Origin: Vandiemenella viatica
Taxonomy: Eukaryota; Arthropoda; Insecta; Orthoptera; Morabidae
Assembly: GCA_031002005.1 (NCBI GenBank)
Contig: JARYHS010008074.1
Span: forward strand, 266,167,930 to 266,231,929
Length of the DNA: 64,000 bases
Direction of reading: 5' to 3'
The notes beneath the pieces were generated by a model. That model did no database searches, was not told the DNA's origin, and saw only the letters and a list, made by a program, of their open reading frames with translations. Shown here in pieces: positions 1-11,105 of the stretch (position 1 is the first letter of the stretch; each line of letters begins with the position of its first letter). A program made the position numbers and the translations under genes.

Positions 1-799
1 CAGCAAAATCCGTTTAGTTTCATAGCTGTTGTCAGAGCTTTAAATGGCTGATGGGACATCCAATCACACTGACTCTTACTGAATATGGATATAAATCATT
101 TGTAGAGCCTCTATGATTTTATGATTTGCGTAACTAGTTTCATCAAATTAATTTGGGCACTCCAGATAAGAGTTGGAAGTGTTGCTCACAAGGCCACAAA
201 ATTCACAAAAATTATACAGATCTATTCCTGATATAGAGATATTGGTTTAATAATTAATATTGGAAAAAAGAAGCAAACTTTCTATAGAACATAATGGAGA
301 TGTGAGTAAATATTGGGTACAAGCAAAAATTTACATTTTCCTCTATAATTTGTAAAGTGACATGGGCTGATAGGAAAATGCTAAATGTTGGAAATACAGT
401 CGTGTAAAACTACAGTGTAAGGGCATCTTTTTATGAAACTGAAAATATTTCTGAAGACAAGGCAGTAGTCTTGTACATATTCAGTTGTAAGGAAGTAAAT
501 ATATTTCTATGAAAATCAACCTCTAACACAGATTGATTCAGTTCTGCAATAGTTCAAGTATTGTAATGGTATGGCTAATGAAGATGTCTTGATATCACAA
601 CACTCAGAAATACTGTAAAATCTGTTTGACCACTATTACATGCAGCCTGAGAAACATATGGATGGGTAGTGAAATAAATAATAAGCTGTACTTATTTGGT
701 TAGATAACAAATACCACAGCTAGGCAGAGTTGTAACTAAGGTCCACATATCATGCCAGGGACTAAGCCATCATCATATTATATTTACATGCAGATTTCA
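1..799. other. AT-rich intergenic or intronic DNA
   Basis: No coding frame, RNA gene or recognisable repeat could be supported here. All frames are short. The stretch is ordinary AT-rich non-coding sequence. Confidence 0.5.
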
Positions 800-930
800 T
801 CAATTTTGTTATACACTCACTCACTATCTGATGATCATCAAACCGCTGGTAGAAAACTAAAATTTGCTACACAGATTAAGTTTTATCTCCAGATTATAAG
901 AAAAGTGTAAAAATGGTAAGTTTCCAAATA
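800..930 (+). repeat. Unclassified interspersed repeat module
   Basis: This stretch starts with a run of cactcact units and continues with a motif reading roughly 'gaaatttggtacacag'. It resembles 22861-22990. The paired modules at 1340-1690 and 23085-23280 carry the same kind of 'ttggtacacatata' phrase. I infer a dispersed repeat of unknown class that occurs at least twice in the window. Confidence 0.45.
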
Positions 931-984
931 TTTACCCCCTTTCTGCCCTAACAACATTCCTCAAATTTTCATTATATACAAAGA

Positions 985-1325
985 TAGAATGGGGTTCACT
1001 GGAAGACAGATGGAGAGTGGTGGGAGTGTGCAAGGCATATTTTGGTGATGAGGCATGGAAACATATTGATGGAAGAATTAAGAGAGGTGCATGGAAGGAA
1101 AAAGATGATCTTTACCACAAGGTCGCACTATTTCAGGCATAAGGGTGTTAGAAAGTTTTCTACCATAGTTAAGGGAGTCAGGAATTGGATTACATTACGA
1201 AGGGAAATGATGAATAATTTACCAAAAACATTGAAAGTTTTTAAAGTTGAAATTCGTAGAGGGCAAAAGTAGGCAAGTACAAGAAGTGTAAGGAAAAAGC
1301 CACCGGAGAGTGCAGTCCATTGTAA
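985..1325 (+). pseudogene. L2/CR1-like retrotransposon RT C-terminal tail
   Basis: The translation gives a tail in which a W-x-SLEDR segment is followed by KAYFGDEAWKHIDG and a 'HKG(V)xKFS' segment. The same tail ends the longer RT fragment at 53282-54245 (+) and the minus fragment at 19895-20340. In CR1/L2-type non-LTR elements this follows the RT and the thumb region. Only the extreme C-terminus and the 3' end survive, consistent with 5' truncation. The closest open frame is 1042-1272, but its start is not a real start. The clade assignment is inference. Confidence 0.6.
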
Positions 1326-1339
1326 TTAAATTAATATAT

Positions 1340-1700
1340 TAAATTTTACTTTGTTGCTTTTTTCACTCTGGAAGCTGGAGAAATACAAAAATTCTTAACA
1401 TAATACGACAATCCGTCATAATAATTCCAAGGTACTTCCCTTGGTCCTAGAAACAGGTTATTTGATACACATATATAGTTCCACCCACAAATAATTAATA
1501 ATTCCAATATTGATGATTCTCCTTGTATTTATGTAATGGCAACCACAAATGTAAAATGTTTTGTCCACATTTTTGCATGATAATTGCTTTGCTCTGTATG
1601 ACTGTGCCTCAAATATATATATTTTTTTATGCATAAAGGTCAGCAAGTGTAACTAACATATTAAGTTTTATTTGGGATGTAAGGTTTTTGGAGACACCAT
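1340..1700. repeat. Unclassified interspersed repeat module
   Basis: A phrase on the pattern 'acttcc..ggtcctagaaacag..att.g.tacacatata' recurs at 23160-23225, and the neighbouring sequence is also similar. No coding capacity is visible. It may belong to the same repeat family as 800-930. Confidence 0.4.
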
Positions 1701-2299
1701 ATATCAACTTCTCATTGACGTGGTGCACCCCATTTGCAAGCATGAGGCTCTAGTGACTGAACGACTCCTTGTATAAAGAGTCACCCATTGCTTATCAACG
1801 GTCTCCTAAAGGAGGGCAGAAGACTAGAGTGTGGTCCAGGGCACACCCTTTCCCTTGAGGTTGGAAACGGCCCCTTGAGGCAGGCGAAGGTGAATCAGAA
1901 ATGATCAATCGCATGGGGATTCAGAAGGGAATGGGAAGCCACTGCATTAAAGACCCTAACTGTATACTGAGGACATGTAATCTTCTCAAATTATATATAG
2001 AATGATGGTTTCTTCATGGGTAAAATATTCCAGAGGTAAAATAGTCCCTCAATGGGATCTCAAAGGGAGGCTGCTCAGGGAATAGTCATCAGAATGGATT
2101 GAAACATTTTATGAGTCAGAGCGTAGAATGTTAGAAGTGTGAATAAGGCATAAAAAAGAGAGATGTAGCAACTTAAGTTAGATGTTGTTGGGGTTAGTGC
2201 AGTTAAGTAGAATGATCCACAAAGCTTTCCGGTCTGGGAAACACAGTGTAATTGACTGTCGGAGGAGTTACTGGTGTAGGTTTTATAATGAACAAGAGA

Positions 2300-3010
2300 T
2301 TAGGAAACTGAGTGAGTTCTTATGAACAGTTTAGTGACAGGATTATTTTGATGAGGGTAGAAACTTAGCCCGTTCCAACCACATTAGTTCAAATGTATAT
2401 GCCAATGTCGCAGGAAGGTAAAGGAATAGATAAAATTTACACTGAAATTAAAGAATTAATCCAATATATGAAGGGGATGGAAAATATAATAATCATATGT
2501 GATTGGAAACTGGTAGTGAGAGAGCAAAAATAGGGGAATACTGTAGGAAGTTTTGGTCTAGGAGAAAGAAATGAGTGAGGAAGCAGACTTAGAATTTTGA
2601 GAAAAATATAAATTTGGTGTGGCAACCACACTATTTAAAAACCATGCACGAAGGATATATACTTGGAAACATATAGGGTGTACAGGCAGATATCAGCTAG
2701 ATTATATAATCGCCAAACAGAGATTCATGAATCAAGGTCTAGATTGCAAAGCATATAAAGGAGTGGATACAAACTCTGACTACAATCTGACAGTTATGAA
2801 GTGCAGGCTGAAATACAAAAGGACAAAGAAGCAATGCAAGCAGAAAAGACTGAAACAATCTAATATGAAAGAAAAATTTGTAGTGATGGTAGATGTGGGT
2901 GTAAGAAATAACTTTGAAAGGAGTTTGACTGAAGAGAAATGGAATACATTGAAGAGAGAAATAATCAAAGCTGGTAAAGAAAGCTTCAGGGAACAAGCTG
3001 CCTGATAACC
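2300..3010 (+). pseudogene. RTE-like endonuclease domain remnant
   Basis: The clearest frame is 2619-3005. It encodes the end of an exonuclease/endonuclease/phosphatase fold: a YTW segment, then QLDYIIAKQRF, then a GVDTNSDYNLTVMKCRLK segment in which the usual SDH is SDY. In active elements this domain nicks the genomic target to prime reverse transcription. The loss of the catalytic histidine (H to Y) and the upstream stops indicate a dead copy. A charged linker follows and leads to the RT. Confidence 0.7.
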
Positions 3011-3127
3011 TTGGATCGCTGAAGAAATTTTGGAGTTGATGGATCAGAGAAGCAGGCACAAAAATGCTCAGGAAGAGAGCAATACAGACAATTTAGAAAT
3101 CAAATATACAGGAAAAGCAAAAGAAAT

Positions 3128-4085
3128 ATGGTTGCAAGAAAAGGAAAGGTCATAGATAAAATAGATATGGCATATAGGAAAATATGTACAAAAACATTAA
3201 AGCTGCAGATGGGAAAACTTTTTTTAGTTCAGAAGATAGAACTAATTGATGGAAAGAATACACGCAGAAACTATATGAGGAGGTTGTTTTGCACAGGAAT
3301 ACACTGGAAAAAGTGAGCAGTGTCAACATTGATTACTTACGAGATCCTGTTTTGAGGACAGAATTTAATCAAGGTTTGAAATCAAATAAACCAGATGAAT
3401 TAATGAGATTCCTGCAGAACTTCTGAAATCCCTAGGAGTAGAATGAATACAATGATTATTCAATTGATATTAAAAAGTTATGAAACAGGAGAGATTCCAA
3501 CTGAGTGTAATAAAAGTATCATCTTCACACTTCTGAAGAAAGCACAAGTTGACAAAGGTGAGCATTATCACTCTGCAAGTCTAACATCACATGCTTCCAA
3601 ACTGCTGACCAGCATAATATACAGAAGAATAGAAATGGTATTAGAAAAGATAGTAAGTGAAGATCAGTTTGGGTTTAGGAAAATCTGCAGTACAAGAGAA
3701 GGGCAGATCAAGAAAAACAAAGATATGTTTATGGCGTTTGTTGCTTTAGAAAAAGCTTTTGGTTACATCAAAACTTCAAAGAAATCAGGTCTAAATTACC
3801 GATATAGAAAAATAATATATAATCTATACAAGAATCAAGTGGCTACAATAAAAGTAGAGAATCACGAGACACGTGCATCAGTTAAAAATGGGGTGAGATA
3901 AGGTTGTAGTCTATCCCCTTCAATATTCAACTTATGTGTAGAGGAAACAATAATGGAAATGAAACAAAAATATGAATGTTGGATAAGTAGTCTAGGAGAA
4001 GAAAAAAAATCAGTTTTGCTAATGACACTGTCCTGTTAGAAGAACAGGAAGATATTGAGAAGTTACAAACATGAACTAAATACTG
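3128..4085 (+). pseudogene. RTE-like reverse transcriptase remnant
   Basis: The open frame 3443-3901 carries the RT start: a LILKSYETGEIPT segment, LTSHASKLLTSIIYRRIE, EDQFGFRK, then MAFVALEKAFGY, which corresponds to FVDLEKAFD with the catalytic Asp replaced by Ala. The GVRQGCSLSP turn is interrupted by a stop at 3899-3901. The FADDTVL-type active site is visible in a shifted frame near 4014-4040. The sequence ends in an 'EDIEKL' segment at about 4070, and its continuation is at 10412. It cannot encode an active polymerase. Confidence 0.75.
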
Positions 4086-4213
4086 AAGAAAGATTCTGGG
4101 ATAAATATTTATTTATTACACCAATCAGCATTGTACATAAATATTCAACAAATAACTTTAAGGAAAAGCCAAGAACAGTTGCTTGTGTCAAATGCAAAAG
4201 TTATTGCACTATA

Positions 4214-5745
4214 TTAGACATGAGAAAATATTATATAACTTAATAAGTCAGTAGTAGTTTTTTTAATATTCACTGAGAAAGATGAGAGAGACCCTCCAAA
4301 AAAAGTTAATATCTGCTGGTTCACCAACCTCACAATTTTATTTCTAGGACCACTGTAGACATAGGTTTTGTTTGTGCTTTCAACTAAGAGCAGCCTTCTC
4401 GTTCTTAGCACAGACTTTGAGCAAATAAAGTCAAAGTCAGCTAAGATTTCTGGTGAGTTAACCATCCCATTGACAACTTTGAAATAGAAAGTCAGGTCAG
4501 CCACTTAACAGGCTACTAAGTTTATACTGGTGATAAATAATACTGATATTGATTACATCCTCAGAATGCTTAAAATAGCATAAACATTTACAGAATTCTC
4601 GTTTAATTTTGTTTTCAATACAATTGATGAGTGAATCAGTGAATGGAGACCAGACAACAGACAAATACTCCAGTACGGGTTTGACGAATGCCAAGAAAAG
4701 AAGCATTATTTTTGTACTGCATACTTGCTTGCTCAACAAATAAAGCCTAGGCTTCAATAGGCATGAAGTGTTATACAATTAATATGTTCAGAGAAAGTTA
4801 ATTTGTCATCAATAATCACACCAAGGTCTTTTATTGGTTTAATTGTTTGCATAATTTGATCTTCAAGCAGGTAAATTGTAGGCAGTTGGTTGTGAGACCG
4901 TGAGAAAGAGATCACTGCACATTTTTTCTTATGTTTAATGTTATCTTGTTCTTCGTACACAATTTATCAAGTTCGTAGATGTCTTGTTGGAAGATTTGTA
5001 CATCTTGTTCACTACTAATTACTCTGTAAATCTTCATGCCATCGTGTACAGTTGATATTCAGACCTAATGTTATCACCAATATCATTAATAAAGATACAG
5101 AATATGATGGGACCAAGAAGTGAACCCTACAAGACACTGAATTCATTTGATAGGTGATCAGCAAATCGTATCTGCAGACGCCTATTGGAGAGGTACGAGT
5201 GTTTTACATCTGACTAAATAAACACACAGTGTTTTTAGCACCATATCAAAGGCCTTACTGAAGTCTGTGTAAAGTGCATGTACTAACTTTACCTCTGCTC
5301 AGTGAATTTAGTATGTTGTTAAGATATCCATATTAACTGGTGATTGTGAACCTACTGCCAAAGAAACCATGTTGTATGGTAACTGTAATATTTTTGAAAG
5401 CAAATGTCAATTGTGGTAGGACTATTTTCTCCAAAAGTTTTTGTAAGTGGTGACTGAATACTTATTGGCCTATAGTTAGCCACATTTGATTTATCTCCAG
5501 TTTTATGATGGGGCTGATGTAGGAAAATGTCCATGAATCAGGAAAATTACCAGTTTAGAGAGATTTATTGAAGCTATACGTGATAGGCTTACATACACCC
5601 ACAGCACAGTTTCTTAGAAAAATGTTTGGTATTCTGTAAGGTCCAGCACCTTTATTGTTTAGTGAGGGTAATTGATGATAAACCTCATCAAAGTGGACTT
5701 CAAACTTGGTGATGTGTATGTGTCTGGAGTTTCATTACATTTCAT
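4214..5745 (-). pseudogene. Jockey/CR1-like reverse transcriptase, palm to C-terminus
   Basis: In order on the minus strand: a HKTGDKSNVANYRPISI segment (5534-5352, the RT entry motif 'KKGDKxNxxNYRPIS'); a KKCAVISFSRS segment and IKDLGVIIDDKL (4960-4754); a FVKPVLEYLSVVWSP segment (4778-4497); and a C-terminal SDLxFxFKVVNG-type segment (4504-4214). This order matches Jockey/CR1 polymerases. Parts of the palm, including the F/YADD motif near 5000-5150, are broken by frameshifts. It is inactive. Confidence 0.75.
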
Positions 5746-5750
5746 AATCT

Positions 5751-5775
5751 CTTTAGGTCAGTGGTCGTCAAACTT
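5751..5775. repeat. hAT left terminus with 8-bp target duplication
   Basis: The octamer ctttaggt at 5751-5758 is followed by the element end CAGTGGTCGTCAAACT. The same octamer follows the other end at 10077-10084. An 8-bp duplication and a CAGTG-type terminus are hAT hallmarks. Confidence 0.92.
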
Positions 5776-7785
5776 TTCTGCTCAAGGGCCAAAACTAACA
5801 GTATGATGTGGCACCTCGGGCCACAGATTTACATGTATCTTTATTAATTGGCAACGCATGTAAATGGTGTGTTTTGAACCTCCAGTAGACTAGCTATAGT
5901 AAAGAAGCGAGAGGTTTACCACTGACTTTCTAGCACTAATCGTTAAAGTCGAGACCATTCGGAACACTTTGTGTAGAATGTTCTGTTTCAGATTGCTGCC
6001 ACCCTCAGCGACCCCTAAATAGTAACACTGTAATTGCCCAACGAAATATTGCTGCGTTGTCTTGGTGAGCAGATGGTTAATAACGACAACTGTACTTACA
6101 TTTAAATGTATTATGTAACATGAGACACAATCACAACTGTTTACTACATGTTTTGAAAGTCATATTTCTTCAACTCAGTGGACTAAACTACAACAGCCTT
6201 AATTTCTTTCATACTAGCTGGCATTGACTAGATATGTATTTATTTCAATCTAATGTTATTTTGTCTCTTCCTCCCCTCACTCTCTGTCGCCCATGTCGTC
6301 CTTCCCCTCACTCACCATCTCTTCATCCCTTTCTCTGTCCATTTCGCACTTCCCCCTGTATGTGTCCATCTCCTCCTTCCCCTTCTCCATCCACATTACC
6401 CCCCCCTCCCCCCCCCAATCCCAATAAGACGTTGCCTTTGCTTACCCCACAATATTTCTTCACAGGTGTGGAGGATAAACACACACCAAAACACACACAC
6501 ACATTTTTTTAAGAGCTAATGACTAATGATTCCTTTTTCCAAATATTTACCACATATGAAGCTGACCGCCTCTATAAGCGCATTCATGAATCCAAGGCAC
6601 TTTCATTTAAGATTTATACAACAGCAGATAATTTGTACGAGGCACACACGCCCATGAGTTGTCAGCACTGAGAAACAAACAACAAAACATTTCCATTATT
6701 ACGTCCCCTCACACAGCAACGACAAATCTATCTGCCCCTGTACCGAGTGGCACCTGTAAAGGCGACTGAACAACTTTACGCGCTCCTACTTATAATTCTT
6801 CCATTATATTTTTCATTTGACGAAGGAGACAGGTAAAGCCGACAGCTGCAAACCATTTATTCTTTATCGGATTAGGATATACATCATTTATCATTCTTCA
6901 GAAGCTGTGAACGTTAGCACCTGTTAAAATGAAATAGTACTTTCGAAAACAGACCATTTGCAACTGTGACTCCTTCGCCAAATAACACTGCTGTGCAGTT
7001 GCTGACAACAATAAGCCATGTTTATGACACTGAAATCCTGCAACACAGGGAATAATATTTTTAAATCCCCATCCGCCAGTTTGACAACTATTAGATTTTG
7101 AGGGACGTATTTGTGGGAGGCGATAGTTGTCATGTTGACAACAATTACATTTTTAGTCAGTCTTCACAAGAGTCAAGTGTTGAGACCGACTGGAATATTC
7201 ATTGTAGCACGAGTCATTGATGACATGCGCCATTCAGATTTTCACAAAATGGCTGTCACCATTTTACAAGCGTTTAAAATAGCATAAAATGCTGCTGATC
7301 AATTTTCAATAAACTGAAAAAAAAGCATACAGTGCACCTGACTAATTGATTCCAGTCTAATTATCCCTGTGAAAATTCACATGACTTGCGTAATGTTACA
7401 ATATTCATGTAGCTAAGCAGGAGCATAAGAAGGGTGAAGGCAAGGAAGAGAATCATTAGTAATTTTGTCACTACCAAAAACAAGTCTGGGATCAGTGTGT
7501 TTTGTTCCTTAAATTGATTTTAAAGTACTTTCACGCAAGATGAACTAGACGTATTTTAAAAATATTATATTACATTATTCAAATGGCCACAAAAACTTTA
7601 TTATAATTTTGTTAATCTCAAACTTTCAAAAGAATATATAAATAAATAACTAATTTAAAAAATAAGAAAACGACAGATACACTGCACATGCAAAGGGCTA
7701 TATAAGAAAGCTACAGGTCTGTTCTTGAATGTGGTTTTTTATTCATTAAAATTGCAAAACAAAGTACAAATATAAAATTTTTTCA

Positions 7786-9668
7786 TTAATGTGATTTGTG
7801 ATGTTGAACGTTTTTGGCTATCTCATCTATATCTGCGTCGTTTGGGCTGCATGCAATCCTCATTGCGTCTTCTAAATGACTGGACAACCGATTACGATAT
7901 TTATTTTTCAAGTACTTCATTTTTGAAAATGAAGCTTCACAAAGGTAAGTTGAAGGAAATAGTGTTAAAATGAACTGTGCACAGTCTCGTAAATTTTTAT
8001 AATTGTTAGGCACACATTTCCAAAATTGAGTGTACTGTTGGGTTTCACGATGTTCTATAAACAGAGCTTTAAGCTGTGTGTCATGTTGAAGTTCGATTAT
8101 TTCATTTAGCAAGTTAGTTTTAGGAAATCCAAATTGGCAGAATAATTTGAGATCATCATGTTCAACATGCCAAGGGTTCTCTACGAGAATGAAACAGCTT
8201 CGAATATTTCTAACATCTGCAAATCTGTTTTGTATACCTTCCAAATAGGCTTCCAAATGTTCTTTCATGTCTTGGTAAATAGTTTCGGCGATAGCAAGTC
8301 TGATCTGAGCATAGCAACAGTTGGAAAATTAGACAGATCTTTTTCTCCGAGTTCATTTATATATAATTGCAGTTTGGCTTCAAATGCTAATATTTTGTTA
8401 GTCATTTGCCCAATTATCTTGTTTGGTCCTTGTAATTCCAAGTTAAGTGTGTTGAATTTTTGTGTAATATCGGTCAAGAAAGCTGTAAGTATCCACCATT
8501 CATCATCATCAAGTTCAGGATAATTTTTGCCACTTTGCTGTAAGAATAAAATAATTTCTGATTTCAAATTGACAAATCGTTCCAGCACTTTTCCTTTGCT
8601 TAACCATCTGACAGCAGTATGTAGGATAACATCACTGTAACAAGCCTGCAATTCCTCCAGTAGTTCTTTAAATTTCCGGTGATTAAGTTCACGGGCACGA
8701 ATGAAATTTATAACGCTTATAACCGTTTTCATAACATTCTTCAATTTGGTATTTGAAATTTGACATGCCAGACTTTCTTGATGCAGTAAGCAGTGAATGG
8801 AGAGTAAATGTGGCAAATTCCATTCCTTCTTAATCAGTGCTACCAAACCATTGTTGACGCCCATCATTGATGGACAGCCATCTGTACATACTGATATTAA
8901 TTTGCTCATAGGTAAGTCATTTTTTTCTACAAACTCTTTAATTGCATCCATAAAATCAGAACCTTTTGTGTGACCTTTCATGGTTATAATTGCTAAAAAA
9001 TCTTCCTCTATTACCCCATCATATGTGCAGTAACGCACAAATAATGAAAACTGAGCCATTGAAGCTAAATCTGTACTGGAATCACATGCAAGACTGAAGT
9101 ATTTGCATAGTTTTACTTTATTAATTACTTCCTCAAACATATATTTTGAAATATCTTCTATACGGCGTCGACAGGTAGATTCTGAAAGTGTGAGCTTATT
9201 TATTTCAGCTAATATTTGCTTACTGTTAGAGAAATTTTGAAACAAAGTGTCAGAAACAGTCATCATACATTTCTTCACTAATTCAGCATCAGTGAAAGGT
9301 TTCATATTTTTTGCTAGAATATTACATACTTGGTATGATGCTTTTGTGACAGCCTCACTTTGCCCAACTGCTGCTAACATAACGTTTTGTTGACGACGAA
9401 TGGTAGATTTTAGATGAGCAATTTTTTCCTTTCTTTCATTTGAATTCAAAGGAAAAGCTACTGTAAATGAACTGTGCTTACTTGTGTAGTGGCGAAATAA
9501 ATTGTATCTCTTCAGTCCCACGATGGTATCCCGGCATATTAAGCAAGTAGCAGTACCTTCGTTGTGCCCACTTATAAAACAAAACTCTTCTTCCCATATT
9601 TCTTGGAAACTTCTTTTCTCTTCACTTATTTTCCTCTTAGTCACTGTTTTTGAGGGTACACCAGACAT
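7786..9668 (-). pseudogene. hAT transposase, one frameshift
   Basis: Two abutting frames (9668-8265, 467 aa; 8268-7786, 160 aa) together give about 627 residues, normal for hAT transposases. The N-terminus has a BED-type zinc finger (C-L-I-C near residue 42, then H and H about 19-24 residues on). The RNase-H-like core shows SLACDSSTD and SVCTDGCPSMMG, then an insertion with C-L-L-H. The C-terminus (second frame) has YLCEASFSKMKYLKNKYRNR, the hAT dimerisation region with the catalytic Glu. The frames join across a 1-base shift at about 8266. It resembles host-domesticated ZBED/GTF2IRD2-like proteins, but the intact transposon ends argue against domestication here. Confidence 0.9.
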
Positions 9669-9769
9669 TATTTATTCCACTACTAATGATAGCACAAAAT
9701 ATGAGCACAAATACACTCAAGACGCGACGAACGCTCAGGAGCACCGAAACTTACTGCACGATTGACACG

Positions 9770-10076
9770 ACAAGCTAACACTGAGGCGGCTGCGGGACAA
9801 ACCCGCCGACAAACGAGCGGCCGTAGGGGCGCGGCGCGTTTGATGCACGGCTTACATTGTTGGCTAGCAGTGCGCTCACGCCTCTGAGCGCTGCGGAACG
9901 CCGCAAGTGGCCCCGACTTTAATCACAATTCTACGCAGTTTCCGCAAACAAAACACGGCTACGCCAGACAAGTAGATAACTAATGCTGCCCGTGCGAAGC
10001 CGAGGAGGGCCGCGGGCCGCACGAAAACTTCATTCGGGCCGCATGCGGCCCGCGGGCCGCAGTTTGACGACCAATG
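9770..10076 (-). promoter_or_regulatory. CpG-rich 5' end of the hAT transposase, probable promoter region
   Basis: This 300-bp block upstream of the transposase start contrasts sharply with its AT-rich surroundings. It holds many CG dinucleotides and palindromic gcggcccgcgggccgc-type units at 10038-10060. I infer that it contains the transposon's own promoter and subterminal transposase-binding repeats. No TATA box is claimed. Confidence 0.45.
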
Positions 10077-10084
10077 CTTTAGGT
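10060..10084. repeat. hAT right terminus with 8-bp target duplication
   Basis: The end agtttgacgaccaatg (to 10076) is the inverted partner of the left terminus with one mismatch. It is followed by ctttaggt, the copy of the left target duplication. Confidence 0.92.
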
Positions 10085-10388
10085 CATCAGCAGGATCAAG
10101 TGGTCTGTCAGGTGGACTTTTATAAAAATGAAGCAAACAAATTACTGACCTCATTATCATATTTTCAGAAGTATTATCCCAAGCCATGGCTCATGAAATA
10201 TCATCACCACTATGGAGTTTATTCTTTACAAAGCTCCAGAACTTAATTGTATAATTTTTCAAGCCACTTTCAACCTTATCTAAATTGTTTTAATAGCAAG
10301 ATACACTTAGTTTCTTACACTGAGACCTCAGTATACTAAAAATTAAATAATTATTGTGTGTGTTCTTCATTTTGAAGTCCTATGTGCA
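10085..10388 (-). pseudogene. Jockey/CR1-like EN-RT linker, upstream half
   Basis: On the minus strand this reads an LRSQCKKL segment, then VESGLKNYTIKFWSFVKNK and a PPDRPLDPADD segment. It is the linker that in Jockey/CR1 proteins directly precedes the RT seen at 5745-4214. Its presence on the far side of the hAT shows that the transposon landed inside this element. Confidence 0.7.
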
Positions 10389-10411
10389 TTTTTTTTTTTT
10401 TTTTTTTGCTT

Positions 10412-10518
10412 AGTAAGGAATATAAATCAAAGCACGACAAAAGTGATGAAATGTAGCAAAAATGATAGCAAGCAATAGATTAAATATCAAAATAGGACAG
10501 GGTGCAATAAGAGAATTA
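10412..10518 (+). pseudogene. RTE-like element, part 2 (RT thumb)
   Basis: About 100 bases encode a segment on the pattern 'K(T)KVMKCSKNDSKQ..NIKIGQG'. In the RTE-like family this follows the FADD motif and precedes 'NEFCYLGSQI'. The preceding residues are at 4014-4090 and the following ones at 16881, so this is the middle exon-like shard of one element split twice. It ends in the octamer gagaatta at 10511-10518, which is repeated at 16873-16880. Confidence 0.7.
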
Positions 10519-10550
10519 CTGTGTGAGTGGGGACTTTCCCGACGTACTGG

Positions 10551-10690
10551 TGCAATAAAATCCTCTCGTGTGTCCAGCCGGATGGTGTATAAACACGATG
10601 TTTCGACAGCTAGTTCTGCTGTCTTTATTAGGTGTCAGGTCTCTTCTAGCTGTCGTAAGCTTACTGTCACTGCCTAGACTGGCTTAGCCT
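10551..10690 (-). repeat. PLE pseudo-LTR, left inverted arm with hammerhead relic
   Basis: Reverse-complemented, this matches 16729-16871 nearly throughout. On the minus strand it contains a CTAATAA core (10631-10625), a gacagc/gctgtc stem with a 7-nt loop, and GAAAC (10604-10600) followed by ATC. The canonical hammerhead would read CTGATGA and GAAAC-GTC, so this one is mutated at core positions. Confidence 0.75.
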
Positions 10691-10757
10691 CCTAACGAAC
10701 TTCCTTCATACCTTCAGGAATGGTGTGCAAAATCTACGATGCCCGCTCCCTGGCCGC

Positions 10758-10978
10758 CCGAATGTGCTGGCGGTTCGCGATGCTGGTAGGCCCGCTCACT
10801 CTGATTGGTCAAGACTGTTGGCTTAACATGCAGTCCGCAGCGGCCACTGACTGGTGCCATTTGGGCCTTCCCAACCAGATGTGCTGGCGGTCCGTGATGC
10901 TTGTAGGTCTGCTCTGATTGGGTGTAAGCACTGGATTCATCTGCAGTCCACTGTGGCACCCGACTGGTGCCATTAGTG
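10758..10978. repeat. Imperfect tandem duplication, ~110-bp unit
   Basis: Two consecutive units share landmarks in the same order: 'atgtgctggcgg', 'gatgct.gtagg', 'ctctgattgg', 'atgcagtcc' and 'actggtgccatt'. Unit 1 is about 10758-10869 and unit 2 about 10876-10978. They lie in the PLE 3' untranslated region. Part of the unit also resembles 19290-19310 ('agatgtgctggcg'). Confidence 0.7.
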
Positions 10979-10979
10979 C

Positions 10980-11105
10980 CTTTTATGCCCTGTTGTGCAG
11001 ATCTGCTTCTCTCTTGTTGGAGATCGCTAATGATTCATCTCCAGGCTTCGATCAGATACAGCCCACCATTTCTATTTATGTTTTCATCATTTAGCTGGAT
11101 TTCCA
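10980..11105 (-). pseudogene. PLE C-terminal coding remnant
   Basis: On the minus strand this reads NKNIN..GLYLIEAW..ISDL-like residues. The segment corresponds to EQLKNNNINRDSGLYLSEAW in the other PLE piece at 19320-19450. In PLEs this lies downstream of the GIY-YIG domain. Only the tail survives. Confidence 0.6.

Larger units (their letters stand above)
1712..4090 (+). mobile_element. RTE-like non-LTR element, part 1 (5' end, EN, RT)
   Basis: This is the 5' part of a non-LTR element whose endonuclease is of the type often mislabelled 'craniofacial development protein 2-like'. Its 5' untranslated region (1712-2440) matches 63268-64000 in the same orientation, which defines the family's 5' end inside the window. 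Remnant endonuclease and RT follow. The RT stops at about 4090 where a Jockey-like element is inserted. The downstream sequence resumes at 10412 with the next codons of the same domain. Many stops and frameshifts make it inactive. Confidence 0.75.
5759..10076 (-). mobile_element. hAT transposon (BED-finger transposase), 4318 bp
   Basis: This is a complete cut-and-paste element. It has terminal inverted repeats (left CAGTGGTCGTCAAACT, right CATTGGTCGTCAAACT when reversed), 8-bp target duplications, and one transposase gene on the minus strand. The flanking DNA on both sides is one continuous Jockey-like RT, so the insertion is directly demonstrated. The transposase-proximal end (9770-10076) is strikingly GC- and CpG-rich, the other end is AT-rich. 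Short low-complexity frames around 6234-6519 (C-rich) are not genes. Confidence 0.92.
4091..10411 (-). mobile_element. Jockey/CR1-like non-LTR element interrupted by a hAT transposon
   Basis: RT coding sequence runs on the minus strand from about 10388 down to 10085 and from 5745 down to 4214. The two parts encode consecutive segments (EN-RT linker, then RT), separated exactly by the hAT insertion 5759-10076. The 3' untranslated region reaches about 4095, where an AATAAATAAATA stretch lies on the minus strand. The element sits inside the RTE-like copy. A short similarity (ggataaata / ggaatataaat) at the two junctions could be a worn target duplication. A run of about 22 T lies at 10389-10410 next to the 5' truncation. 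Confidence 0.75.

Noticed and set aside
2739..3059. 106-codon minus-strand frame
   Set aside because: It is the antisense of the RTE-like endonuclease, phenylalanine/leucine-rich from purine-rich coding on the other strand.
6234..6519. Two overlapping proline/serine-rich frames
   Set aside because: Low-complexity C/T-rich DNA inside the hAT element. No start context or domain.
7786..9668. hAT-derived host gene (ZBED/GTF2IRD2-like)
   Set aside because: Intact terminal repeats and target duplications show it is still a transposon, and the frame is broken.
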